Assembly: GCA_964491875.1 (NCBI GenBank)
Contig: CAZBIC010000010.1
Location: 103,858 to 167,857, forward strand
Source: JADJPG01 sp964491875
Lineage (GTDB): Bacteria > Verrucomicrobiota > Verrucomicrobiia > Limisphaerales > JADJPG01
Direction of reading: 5' to 3'
Length of the DNA stretch: 64,000 nt
Numbering within the stretch: position 1 is the stretch's first letter; each line of letters begins with the position of its first letter. The notes below the pieces were generated by a model that was given only the letters and a program-made list of their open reading frames with translations, made no database searches and had not been told where the DNA came from. The position numbers and the translations under genes were made by a program. This document shows, piece after piece, positions 44,901 through 52,731 of this stretch.

Positions 44901-45677
44901 TCACGGCGGACACAAGTCCCAGACAATCTCCCGCTGTGGTTCAATTGGCCGACCATAGCCCGGACCGGGAGCCGACTCCACGACCTGCCTTCCGACCAAC
45001 GACTCGGCATGACCGTCCCAGAAAACGATGTTCCCGCGACCGCCGTGCCGAATGGAGAAGCGACTGGCGTGAGAAGACGGCTGGCCGAGATCTTCGCCCG
45101 CCATTCCTTGAACGAACCGCGTCTCACCGCGCAGCAGATTATCCTGAAACATCACTGTGCTCTCCTTGCGACACATGTCGTTCACGCTGGGCGGAGCACC
45201 CAGTTTGATCAGCTGGGAATTCATCGCCATGGAAAAATAGATGTAGGGCGAGAAGCCGGTGTTTGGACGAGCCGACGGACAATGGAACAGGCTCGGCGGA
45301 CTGTAGAAGTCCGACTTGCTGGACGTGCTGTGAGTGTAGTTGGAAGCGGTGGGCACGCCCATCTCAGGAGCGAGCACATTGAACCACGCATCAAAAGCCC
45401 GCGGATGTTTGATATCGACCCATAAATGCCCGACGGTTCCCTGCCCAAAGGCGCTTTCGCGCGGCATCACGTTGTCGTTGTCGTCAACATACGAGATCAT
45501 CGCGACGCTCCACTGCTTGAAGTTGCTCAAGCACGCGCTGCGATGCGCGAAGACTTTGACGCGCCCGACCGCCGGCAACAGCAACGCCGCCAGCACCGAG
45601 ACAATGGCAATGACCACCAGCAACTCAATGAGAGTGAAGGCGCGCTGGACAATCAGGACTCGTGGCTGCGTCGACAT
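44901..45677 (-). CDS. Pseudopilin-like protein with H-x9-DG motif
   Basis: 258 residues. The N-terminus is a type IV prepilin signal: RAFTLIELLVVIAIVSVLAA with the processing site before Phe14 and Glu at position +5 (Glu18). A globular domain follows and ends with the H-x9-DG signature HGGRGNIVFWDG. Such proteins occur in large numbers in Planctomycetota and Verrucomicrobiota and are related to type II secretion pseudopilins, but their role is unknown. No secretion ATPase or prepilin peptidase is adjacent. It lies 18 bases after the lamin-tail gene and is the fourth gene of the sigma-kinase operon. Confidence 0.88.
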   Translation of the reverse strand: MSTQPRVLIVQRAFTLIELLVVIAIVSVLAALLLPAVGRVKVFAHRSACLSNFKQWSVAMISYVDDNDNVMPRESAFGQGTVGHLWVDIKHPRAFDAWFNVLAPEMGVPTASNYTHSTSSKSDFYSPPSLFHCPSARPNTGFSPYIYFSMAMNSQLIKLGAPPSVNDMCRKESTVMFQDNLLRGETRFVQGMAGEDLGQPSSHASRFSIRHGGRGNIVFWDGHAESLVGRQVVESAPGPGYGRPIEPQREIVWDLCPP

Positions 45678-45695
45678 TTCAATCTGGCTCCATCC

Positions 45696-47711
45696 TCAAG
45701 GTTCCCGAACGATTCGATAAAATCTCGGCCGGCCAAGAGGCGCAGTCGAATCGACGTAACTGGCGATATTCGATGACGTCTGGACCGTGGCGAGGTCGTT
45801 CCACTGTCCAGCCGAGAGATTCTCACGCCATTGGACGACGTAGGATCCCGGCAGCGGGACGCGCCATTGTAGCTTCCAGCCCGACGCCACTCGCGCGATT
45901 GAGAGAAGGCGTGGTTCCGTCGGAGTGCGAATGTATCCGGGTGAGCCGACATCTCCGCCTTCCACGGCGAGAAAGGCTCCATTCGTGCCCGGCTGACTGA
46001 GTTGATCGCAGCAATAATCGTCGGGAACCTCCGGGTCGATGGTGAAGCTGACTCCGATCGCTGCCGGAAAATCCCCCTCAGAATAGGAAACAAAAGTGAA
46101 CTCAGGTCTCGGCTGGCTCACCACGTCACCATCGCTCGTGGCTCCCATGTTCCAAAGAGCAAGACCGTCTCCCGTATTCTCGCTGAAACTTAATCCACCG
46201 CCTACGTAGGTGACGATCTGCAGAGAGGGCGGAAGGTTCGACCAACCCCACCAGCGCTGGAACTCTTCAGCCGACATGTTCTCCACGAAGACTATCGATT
46301 CGTTGGGTTGAATGAAGATGTGATTGGTGTTCACCCACGCGTATTGGAGACTCGGCAATGGAGAAGCTTGGGCGCTTGTCGTCGTGAAGTCATCGAACCG
46401 ATAACCAAACAAGTCCACAGCGTTCGTTCCGAAGTTGGTCAGCTCCCACCAATCGTGATGGTCCCCTTGCGGAAAGCTCTTCTGCGCGGCCATCAATTCA
46501 GTAACGCGGAGATCGGGACGCTCGAACACAAGGAGTCTGGCGACGTTCGTCGACGCTCCGTGAGCGTTGCGCACCACGATCGAGTAAACGTTGGTGCCTA
46601 CCTCGTGAGGTGCAGTGATTTCAAGACTTCGATTAGTCGCGAACGGCAGGTCCGCGCCATTGCGGCGCCATTGATAAACCGGGTGAGGCACACCGGTGGC
46701 CACCGTCGTGAAACTCGCGTTTTGATCGACGAACACCCAAAGGTCCGAGGGCGACTGGAGAAAACGCGGTGGAGTCGGGGTGGTGTTGACGGTGAGCACC
46801 GCCGGCGCACTGGTCACGCTCTGGGACGAATTGCTCAAGACGACATGGTAGGTGCCCGCATGAACTTCCTCGGCGTTGGACACAACGCAGGAAGAGTAAC
46901 GCGCGCCGGGAATGGGCACGCCGTTGTGGAACCACTGAAGCGTCGGTCGCGGTAAACCGGAATAGCTCACATCGAACTGGACCCGATCCAGCAGATTTAC
47001 AGTGATGTTCGTTGGCTGATCGACGATTCGGCACGTCACAGGGCCGCTGTGATAACCCGGCGAGCCGATATCGTTCGAAGTGGCCGCTCGTCTGGCTCCG
47101 CCGATTCCTACGATGCTGTTAACGCCCCATTGTCCGGTGATTGGGTCATAGGTGAAGGACGAACCGGGAGTCGCCGGACCAAGGATGACCGAGTCCACCA
47201 CATCCGCGACATCCATGGCGAAAGGCGACCAAAGGGAAAGACCGTCGCCGGTCTTCGCCAATCCGTAACCGAAGTCGACATACGGAATCACCTGCACCGT
47301 CGGCGCCAGCGCCCACCACGCGCGGAAATCCGCCGCGGAAAAAGAATTGCTCTCGTAGAACACAATCGACTCGTTCGGTTGAATGACGACTCCGTGAAAC
47401 GAATCAGCAAACGCCTGAATGAGACCGCCCGTATCGTCATTGAAGCGATATCCTGTGAGGTCGACTGGGTCGGTGCTGAAGTTGGTCAACTCCCAGTAGT
47501 CAGGACCTCGCGTCACCAGATTGGTGCCGAACGTGGTTGCTGAAGCAGTCATGACTTCCGTGATGGCCAGCTGTCCGGCGACCTCCAGTCGCAGCAGCCC
47601 CGCACAGACAAGCCACGGTCCCCATCGCCGAATCAGTCCTTGCAGAACGCCTCCGCTCACCCACGCTCGCGTCACGTCCGCCGGGCGTATGAAATCTGGT
47701 GACGTGTTCAT
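45696..47711 (-). CDS. Secreted lamin-tail-domain / Ig protein
   Basis: 671 residues. The hydrophobic signal segment is near residues 28-46. Two lamin-tail-like domains bracket the chain: LAITEVMTA…YWELTNFSTDPVDLTGYRF from about 48 and VTELMAA…WWELTNFGTNAVDLFGYRF from about 400. Two Ig-like domains lie between them (about 225-395, each with QWFHNG or QWRRNG). The final ~50 residues match the C-terminal module of three other proteins here and end RFYRIVREP. It overlaps the kinase gene by four bases, so it is co-translated with it and probably under the same sigma-factor control. The function is likely structural or adhesive. Confidence 0.83.
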   Translation of the reverse strand: MNTSPDFIRPADVTRAWVSGGVLQGLIRRWGPWLVCAGLLRLEVAGQLAITEVMTASATTFGTNLVTRGPDYWELTNFSTDPVDLTGYRFNDDTGGLIQAFADSFHGVVIQPNESIVFYESNSFSAADFRAWWALAPTVQVIPYVDFGYGLAKTGDGLSLWSPFAMDVADVVDSVILGPATPGSSFTYDPITGQWGVNSIVGIGGARRAATSNDIGSPGYHSGPVTCRIVDQPTNITVNLLDRVQFDVSYSGLPRPTLQWFHNGVPIPGARYSSCVVSNAEEVHAGTYHVVLSNSSQSVTSAPAVLTVNTTPTPPRFLQSPSDLWVFVDQNASFTTVATGVPHPVYQWRRNGADLPFATNRSLEITAPHEVGTNVYSIVVRNAHGASTNVARLLVFERPDLRVTELMAAQKSFPQGDHHDWWELTNFGTNAVDLFGYRFDDFTTTSAQASPLPSLQYAWVNTNHIFIQPNESIVFVENMSAEEFQRWWGWSNLPPSLQIVTYVGGGLSFSENTGDGLALWNMGATSDGDVVSQPRPEFTFVSYSEGDFPAAIGVSFTIDPEVPDDYCCDQLSQPGTNGAFLAVEGGDVGSPGYIRTPTEPRLLSIARVASGWKLQWRVPLPGSYVVQWRENLSAGQWNDLATVQTSSNIASYVDSTAPLGRPRFYRIVREP

Positions 47712-49993
47712 TCGTCATCCTCGAAGAGTTCGCGGGGATCCGCTGATTGAACCGGACGTTCACCCTCAAAAGCGCGCACCTCATTCGTGAGCATACGGCG
47801 CAACGAGTCGTAGTACGCGTCCTCCACCGCGACAATGCGAGAGAGCTGCCGTCGCTCCGGACCTCCGAGGAACTCGATGGTCTTGGTGCTGATCAACGCC
47901 TGCCGAAAGGCCTTCACGACGGCCGGTTCCATGTTGGTGCTCGCCACCCACAGCTGCGGCGGGCTTTCGAAGCCGGAAACAATCTCCAGCCAATGCTTGG
48001 TCAAATCCTGGACGTACTCGCGCCGGGCGACGCCGATATCCGCCAGGTTGTTCGTCACTGCGGCGATGGCCGCCGCGTGACTGTGGGACCGTTCCAAGGA
48101 CGCCACTCGCAGTCCGACGTTCTCGACCTTGGTCACATAATCGGATTTACCGTACCAGTGCCTCCACTCCAGAAGGTCCACTCCATGAACTCCAGCGCGG
48201 GCCAGTTGCACCTTGCCCAGCAAACTGATCGTGGCGGCCGGACTTCCGAAGGCCATTCGTTTGCCGGCGATCTGATTGATATTGGTAATTCCCGTTCCCT
48301 TCCGCGCGAAAAAGACAGCCGGTTTCGGATTCTCATCGCGAGCGATGGCGATAAGGCCCGGCTGCATCGCTTTCGCTTTCACGTAAGCCAGCGGGCCCAC
48401 CGACGAAAAGTTCACCATCCCAGGACCGGCAGCCATTGCCTCCACCACTTTGTCCGTCTTATACTTGAAGAGCTTCAAATCCAGCAGAACCCGTTTCCCC
48501 AGCCTCGCCGTCATTCGATTCTCAATCTCGGCAAACGGTCCCGCATACTTGCTTACCTGGCTTAGAGGATTCTCCGTGACGCTGACGCCCATCGTTAATC
48601 GAAGATACGGCGCGTCATAATCGACCTCGCGTTTCGGCTCATCGAGAAACGCCGAAAGCTGCTCGGAACTGATATACTCGAACTTGCGATTCGGGTCAGG
48701 CCACAAGCGTTCGATGCCCGCAATGATGCCCGCAAGAATCGCCTCCGCTCGTTGTCGAGCCACCTTCTCCCCCTTCTCGGCTTCCTGACGCGCCTGTTCC
48801 GCCTGCGTCTGCGAGTGCCGAAGCTGCACCGCCAGAATCGTCGTGACGACAATGCCGAAAACCAATACCGCGATGAATGAGGCACCCACTGGATTCCGCC
48901 GAACCCATCGCTGCAAGCGTTCGAAATCACCCACTGGCCGTGCATGGATGGGCACTCCCGCGATCCAACGTTCAAGATCCTCCGCGAGTCCCTTCGCGGA
49001 CGCGTAACGAGCGACCGGATTCTTCTCCAAACATTTCAGGCAGATCGTAGCGAGGTCCGCATCCACCTGCCCTTTCGTCAGCTGGGTCGGACTCGAGGCC
49101 TCCATGTCCGTGACTTGACGCAACGTCTCCACCGGAGTCGCTCCTTGAAACGGCACTCGTCCGGTCAACAATTCGTAGAGAATGACGCCGAGGCTGTAGG
49201 TATCCGACGCCGCAGTCAGCTTGTCGCCTCGCGCCTGTTCCGGCGACATATAAGCCGGCGTTCCAGCGATCGATCCCGAATCAGACAGCCCCACCTCCTC
49301 GTCCGCGAGCTGGGCCAGACCAAAGTCTGTCAGGTGCGGTTCATCATAGGCATCCATGATGATGTTCCCCGGCTTGATGTCCCGATGCAGCACACCGTGG
49401 TCGTGCGCATACTGAACGGCCCGGGCCGTCTTCGCCATCAACCGGGCGATGCGAATCTGCATCGCCCGCAGATCCACCTTGGTCAGGCCCGAGGGTGGCA
49501 GACGGAATTCACTCCGGGCGAGAAGCCGCGACAAACTCTCGCCAGCGATCAATTCCATGGTGAAGAACAGATCACCATCCTCGTCGCCGATGTGATAGAT
49601 CCGGACGATGTTCGGATGACGCAACCGCGCTGCCACCTCGGCTTCCAATTGAAACCTACGGATGGCCCGGTTGGAACTCGCCCGACTTTCCAGCACCATC
49701 TTCAGCGCGACTTCCTGATTGAGACTGAACTGGTGCGCCTTGTAGACCACGCCCATCCCGCCGCGCCCGATCAGTTCGATCAACTCGTAGTCGCCGAAAC
49801 GCCGATTGGATTTCGAGACGCGGGGCGATGCTCCCGGCAGCGCCGACCGGTCCGTTCCCAGTTCCAGCGCGCCGCTCAAAACACACTGCGGGCACAGACC
49901 TTGGTCCGCCAAAATCGGCTGACCACAGTCCGGGCAAAGCTTCGCATCACTCTTCGCGGTCACTCTCATTGTTGATTTCAACCCAACCGTCAC
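47708..49993 (-). CDS. Transmembrane Ser/Thr protein kinase with C-terminal PhnD-like binding domain
   Basis: 761 residues from a GTG; the ATG eight codons later (49969) is equally possible. A zinc ribbon (CPDCGQ, CPQC) lies at about 20-37. The Hanks-type kinase domain covers about 68-345 with GRGGMGVVYKA, the VALKMV lysine, HRDIKPGN and DFGLAQ, so it should be active. A membrane helix is at about 371-392, then a coiled coil. Residues about 455-735 resemble a phosphonate/phosphate-type periplasmic binding protein (PhnD/PF12974): LTMGVSVTENP, MVNFSSVGPLAYV, FFARKGTGITNINQIAGKRMAFGSP, DIGVARREYV. The layout is a cytoplasmic kinase controlled by an extracytoplasmic ligand-binding domain. It lies 13 bases after the ECF sigma gene, its likely target. 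Confidence 0.88.
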   Translation of the reverse strand: MTVGLKSTMRVTAKSDAKLCPDCGQPILADQGLCPQCVLSGALELGTDRSALPGASPRVSKSNRRFGDYELIELIGRGGMGVVYKAHQFSLNQEVALKMVLESRASSNRAIRRFQLEAEVAARLRHPNIVRIYHIGDEDGDLFFTMELIAGESLSRLLARSEFRLPPSGLTKVDLRAMQIRIARLMAKTARAVQYAHDHGVLHRDIKPGNIIMDAYDEPHLTDFGLAQLADEEVGLSDSGSIAGTPAYMSPEQARGDKLTAASDTYSLGVILYELLTGRVPFQGATPVETLRQVTDMEASSPTQLTKGQVDADLATICLKCLEKNPVARYASAKGLAEDLERWIAGVPIHARPVGDFERLQRWVRRNPVGASFIAVLVFGIVVTTILAVQLRHSQTQAEQARQEAEKGEKVARQRAEAILAGIIAGIERLWPDPNRKFEYISSEQLSAFLDEPKREVDYDAPYLRLTMGVSVTENPLSQVSKYAGPFAEIENRMTARLGKRVLLDLKLFKYKTDKVVEAMAAGPGMVNFSSVGPLAYVKAKAMQPGLIAIARDENPKPAVFFARKGTGITNINQIAGKRMAFGSPAATISLLGKVQLARAGVHGVDLLEWRHWYGKSDYVTKVENVGLRVASLERSHSHAAAIAAVTNNLADIGVARREYVQDLTKHWLEIVSGFESPPQLWVASTNMEPAVVKAFRQALISTKTIEFLGGPERRQLSRIVAVEDAYYDSLRRMLTNEVRAFEGERPVQSADPRELFEDDE

Positions 49994-50006
49994 ATCGTCA
50001 CCCCGC

Positions 50007-50840
50007 TCACCGCGCGAGCACGGAAATCAAATACCGAATCTCATCATCCGTCTCCCGTGGATCGTTCACCGTGCGCTCGATCTCCCTTCGCACGACCTTG
50101 AAGAACTGTTGGCGCAACTGGTTCGCAGCGGACTTCACCCCCTGCTCCGTCATGCCATGCTGCCGAGCTATCTCCGCGTAACTGGCCTCCGTCCTCCCTC
50201 CCAGCGTGAGGTTCTGCAGTGCCTGGAACAACGCTCCCTTTCCCCGAGCGACGTATTTTTCGCGCAGCGCTTCGTGGCCACGTAACAAGATCGCCTGCGC
50301 CCAGCGCCGTTCAAAGATCTGATCAGGAGTCAGGCAGTCACTGGGTTCCACCGCCTCCCGCTCCTCGGCTTCCAGCGCATCCCGGGAGAAGATGGTTTTG
50401 CCACCCCCGCGCTTGAGCGCCTCCGCCCGATCCCGTTCGTCCGAGAGAAAATGTTTCAGGCAGGTCAGCAAATAATTTCGGAACCGGCCAGTTCGCTCGC
50501 CGACTCCATTGAGCAACTGCTTCTGCAACAGATGCTGATAAAATCCCTGCGTCAAATCCTCCGCGTCCTGCGGACCATACCCTTCCCGTCGAATGAACTG
50601 ATACAACGGCTGCCAGTAGGCTCCCGCAAACCGGTCCATCGCCTCCCGCGCACCGTCGGCGCCCTCCGCTCGGGCCCGGAGAATGATCGTCCACTGCGTT
50701 TGCTCAAATCGTCCGTTGCAGGCGCGAGTTTCCCCGCTGCTGACTGGAACGATGTTGCTCATGGAACCACAGAATAGTGGCCTTGAGTTGGCAGGCGAGG
50801 TCGATTTTCGCCCTTTTTCGAGACAGACAGACACAGTCAT
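50007..50840 (-). CDS. ECF-family RNA polymerase sigma factor linked to a Ser/Thr kinase
   Basis: 277 residues from the ATG at 50840, or 251 from the ATG at 50762. Region 2 is about 65-130 with YGPQDAEDLTQGFYQHLL, and region 4 is about 205-260 with SYAEIARQHGMTEQGVKSAANQLRQQF. The pair resembles the large ECF groups of Planctomycetota and Verrucomicrobiota that are controlled by a neighbouring kinase instead of a classical anti-sigma factor. No anti-sigma gene is present. A promoter motif just upstream is shared with two other genes and implies autoregulation. The distance from that motif to the ATG at 50840 equals the distance in the gene starting at 44761, which favours the longer form. Confidence 0.88.
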   Translation of the reverse strand: MTVSVCLEKGRKSTSPANSRPLFCGSMSNIVPVSSGETRACNGRFEQTQWTIILRARAEGADGAREAMDRFAGAYWQPLYQFIRREGYGPQDAEDLTQGFYQHLLQKQLLNGVGERTGRFRNYLLTCLKHFLSDERDRAEALKRGGGKTIFSRDALEAEEREAVEPSDCLTPDQIFERRWAQAILLRGHEALREKYVARGKGALFQALQNLTLGGRTEASYAEIARQHGMTEQGVKSAANQLRQQFFKVVRREIERTVNDPRETDDEIRYLISVLAR

Positions 50841-50847
50841 CCGGAAC

Positions 50848-50876
50848 CTACAGGGGAATCTGCGGAGAAAGGTTTC
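50848..50876 (-). promoter_or_regulatory. ECF-type promoter motif B (sigma-kinase operon)
   Basis: On the minus strand the 29 bases begin GAAACCTT and end CCCCTGTAG, aligned base for base with the motifs at 42100-42128 and 44769-44797. Seven bases separate TGTAG from the ATG at 50840. The GAAAC-like upstream element fits ECF -35 boxes. It would drive sigma factor, kinase, lamin-tail protein and pseudopilin. Confidence 0.75.
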
Positions 50877-51194
50877 AAAAACATCTGCCTACTCATCGAA
50901 AACAATCCACCACTTCGCCAAAAGCGGTCCGACCGACGGATAAGTGTCCAAACTCACAGCCCGTCAGCCCCACCTCCTCCCGCCGGTTGCGCACACCTTA
51001 GCCGGAGCGATGAAGACGAAAATCGCGAGCGGACGTCTGGCACGCCAGTAGGAAGGGCTTCCAGCCTGTCCCGAAGTTCGACTACGCGAACACCAAACGG
51101 TTGGAGTCATCGATTACTCTCTACCCGCAGCTCATCGCTTTGCCGTCAGGGTCAGGCAGGATGCCTGATCGACTTCCAATTGCTTTGTTTCGGC
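50877..51194. other. Intergenic between sigma-factor promoter and hpf
   Basis: About 320 bases without a convincing gene. It contains a short hairpin GGAAGGGCTTCC near 51051 within repeat-like DNA and the stronger inverted repeat at 51152-51168. Confidence 0.45.
51152..51168. terminator. Hairpin downstream of the HPF-like gene
   Basis: TCAGGCA and TGCCTGA form seven-base perfect arms around GGA, 26 bases beyond the stop of the minus-strand HPF-like gene. No T-run follows on that strand, so it may stabilise or end the message rather than act as a classical terminator. Confidence 0.35.
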
Positions 51195-51512
51195 TTAGGC
51201 GGATTCGGCAGCAATACGGCTGCGCTCGATCATTCCTCTTCTTCGCTCCCGCGCCAAACGCGACAGGCGAACGAGAAGTTTGCCGACGGTGGATTCCATC
51301 GTGTGATCTCGTTCCTCCAAATGAATGTCGGCACCCGGAACGGCGAGATGGACCCGCGCCACATAGGCAGGGCTACTCGACTGATTCCTCTCCAAGGCCA
51401 CCTCGGCGACTTCAATACGAAGGACGGAAGCCAGCTTGGCAAGCCGCGTCTGAACACGCGCCTTCAGCCCGTCATCAGGACGCAGCCACCGATGGATGAA
51501 GATGATTTTCAT
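51195..51512 (-). CDS. HPF/RaiA-type ribosome hibernation factor
   Basis: 105 residues, the length of a short hibernation-promoting factor. The beta-alpha-beta-beta-beta-alpha layout is recognisable: an LKARVQTRLAKLASVL helix, VALERNQ, YVARVHLAVPGADIHLEERDHTMEST and a second helix with VGKLLVRLSRLARERR. The PGA…D and DHT positions match the family. Such proteins bind the 30S decoding centre and silence ribosomes in starvation. It is a single gene with its own upstream region. Confidence 0.75.
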   Translation of the reverse strand: MKIIFIHRWLRPDDGLKARVQTRLAKLASVLRIEVAEVALERNQSSSPAYVARVHLAVPGADIHLEERDHTMESTVGKLLVRLSRLARERRRGMIERSRIAAESA

Positions 51513-51825
51513 GTCGCAATGTTACCGTCCGGTTTTATGTGCGGATGCCATCCGTGCCTCGCAAGCGATCACTGTGCCATCTGCAGGCCAGACTTGGAAC
51601 ACGCCGGAGAACGGGAAAACTTTCGCCCAGGATACCATCCTCCTATCGATTTCCCGACCAGCCAGTAGCCATGAACGGCCAATCATCGGCCATGGGGACT
51701 TTAGCGACCGACCTCTCAGGTTTCCCAGCTCCCTGATTGAAACTCCCAAATGCCGGATCAATCTCGATCACCGGCGACTGCTCAATGACACCTGTGGATG
51801 CCCGAACAAAACCACCGCTCATTTG
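51513..51825. other. Intergenic upstream of the HPF-like gene
   Basis: About 310 bases between the HPF-like start and the stop of the next minus-strand gene. I see no convincing gene; a 79-codon minus-strand frame at 51522-51761 lacks protein character. It should contain the promoter of the HPF-like gene, which I cannot place. Confidence 0.45.
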
Positions 51826-52677
51826 CTACCGGCTCCGCAGTTGGAGACGGCAACGGTAGAAAGTCTGGGCGCCTGGTTCATTGGCGACGTAGGTGATCGT
51901 GGCGTTATTGCCGAGCACGTTGGTGTAATTCGGCACGCCGCGCCAGTTTCCGATCGAGAGATTGGTGGTCGATTCGAGCGTGTAGATGCGATCATATCCC
52001 GCGTAGCCCGCGCCCGCCGCGGTAACGGCGAAGAAAGAGACCAGTTTGTTCACCGGTCCTGAACGCGTGATGCTGAGATGGAAGAATCCGTTGCGATCGT
52101 TGGGATTCGTTCCGGCGATATACTCGTCCTTGTTCTTCACGCCGTCGTTGTCGTTATCGCCTGTGCCGGTCGGATTCAAGTTCCCGAAAACCGAAAACTC
52201 ATACGCGTCCGGCAAGCCGTCGTTGTCGCTGTCAGAGACGGTCGTCCCGATGTCGAGGCGCTGGGCGTGGCCGCGCTCCGGAATCTGATACGGCAGCTGC
52301 ATCTGCACACCGTTCTGATTGCGAATAACAAGCACGAGCGATTCGCCGGCGACGGAAGAATCCGACTCGGCGACAGGAGTGAGTTCCTCCAGCTTGAGAT
52401 TGAGCCGGTAGAATCCCCCCATCGCGGCATCGCTGCCCATTCGGTAAGTGGCGATCGTGGGGCCGTCGATCGAGCGACGTGCTTCTACGATGACGTTGGT
52501 GTCCGCGGCCGTCACCGGCTGGCTGCCGAGAGTGATGGTGCCGTAGAGGATGTTGTCCGGCGCTGGAAGTTCCGCGTGAACCGCGGTGGTCAGCACGCCT
52601 GACACGAGGGCCAGGCCGAGGAGTTGTTTCACGCCGGTGCTCGCCGAAGTCAGGTGCTGGCGTTGATTCGTCTTCAT
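51826..52677 (-). CDS. Secreted protein with thrombospondin-3-like Ca-binding repeats
   Basis: 283 residues from the ATG at 52677 (MKTNQRQ); an ATG at 52710 is also in frame. The signal peptide ends near residue 35 (TAVHAE). A beta-rich domain to about 160 is followed by acidic DSDNDGLPDAYE and DNDNDGVKNKDEYIAGT, the Asp/Asn-rich calcium-binding pattern of thrombospondin type 3 repeats. The last ~50 residues match the C-terminal module of three other secreted proteins here (TLESTTNLSIGNWRGV…FYRCRL). It follows the 3674-residue giant with a ~54-base gap and is probably co-transcribed. Confidence 0.78.
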   Translation of the reverse strand: MKTNQRQHLTSASTGVKQLLGLALVSGVLTTAVHAELPAPDNILYGTITLGSQPVTAADTNVIVEARRSIDGPTIATYRMGSDAAMGGFYRLNLKLEELTPVAESDSSVAGESLVLVIRNQNGVQMQLPYQIPERGHAQRLDIGTTVSDSDNDGLPDAYEFSVFGNLNPTGTGDNDNDGVKNKDEYIAGTNPNDRNGFFHLSITRSGPVNKLVSFFAVTAAGAGYAGYDRIYTLESTTNLSIGNWRGVPNYTNVLGNNATITYVANEPGAQTFYRCRLQLRSR

Positions 52678-52731
52678 AAGTTCAGTCGTCGACCATCGTT
52701 GAATCGTCATGTTCGTGCAGGTGCGTCGCGA

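Noticed and set aside
51522..51761. 79-codon minus-strand frame between the HPF-like gene and the Ca-repeat protein
   Set aside because: No start context, no recognisable motif and a composition like shifted-frame DNA; left as intergenic.
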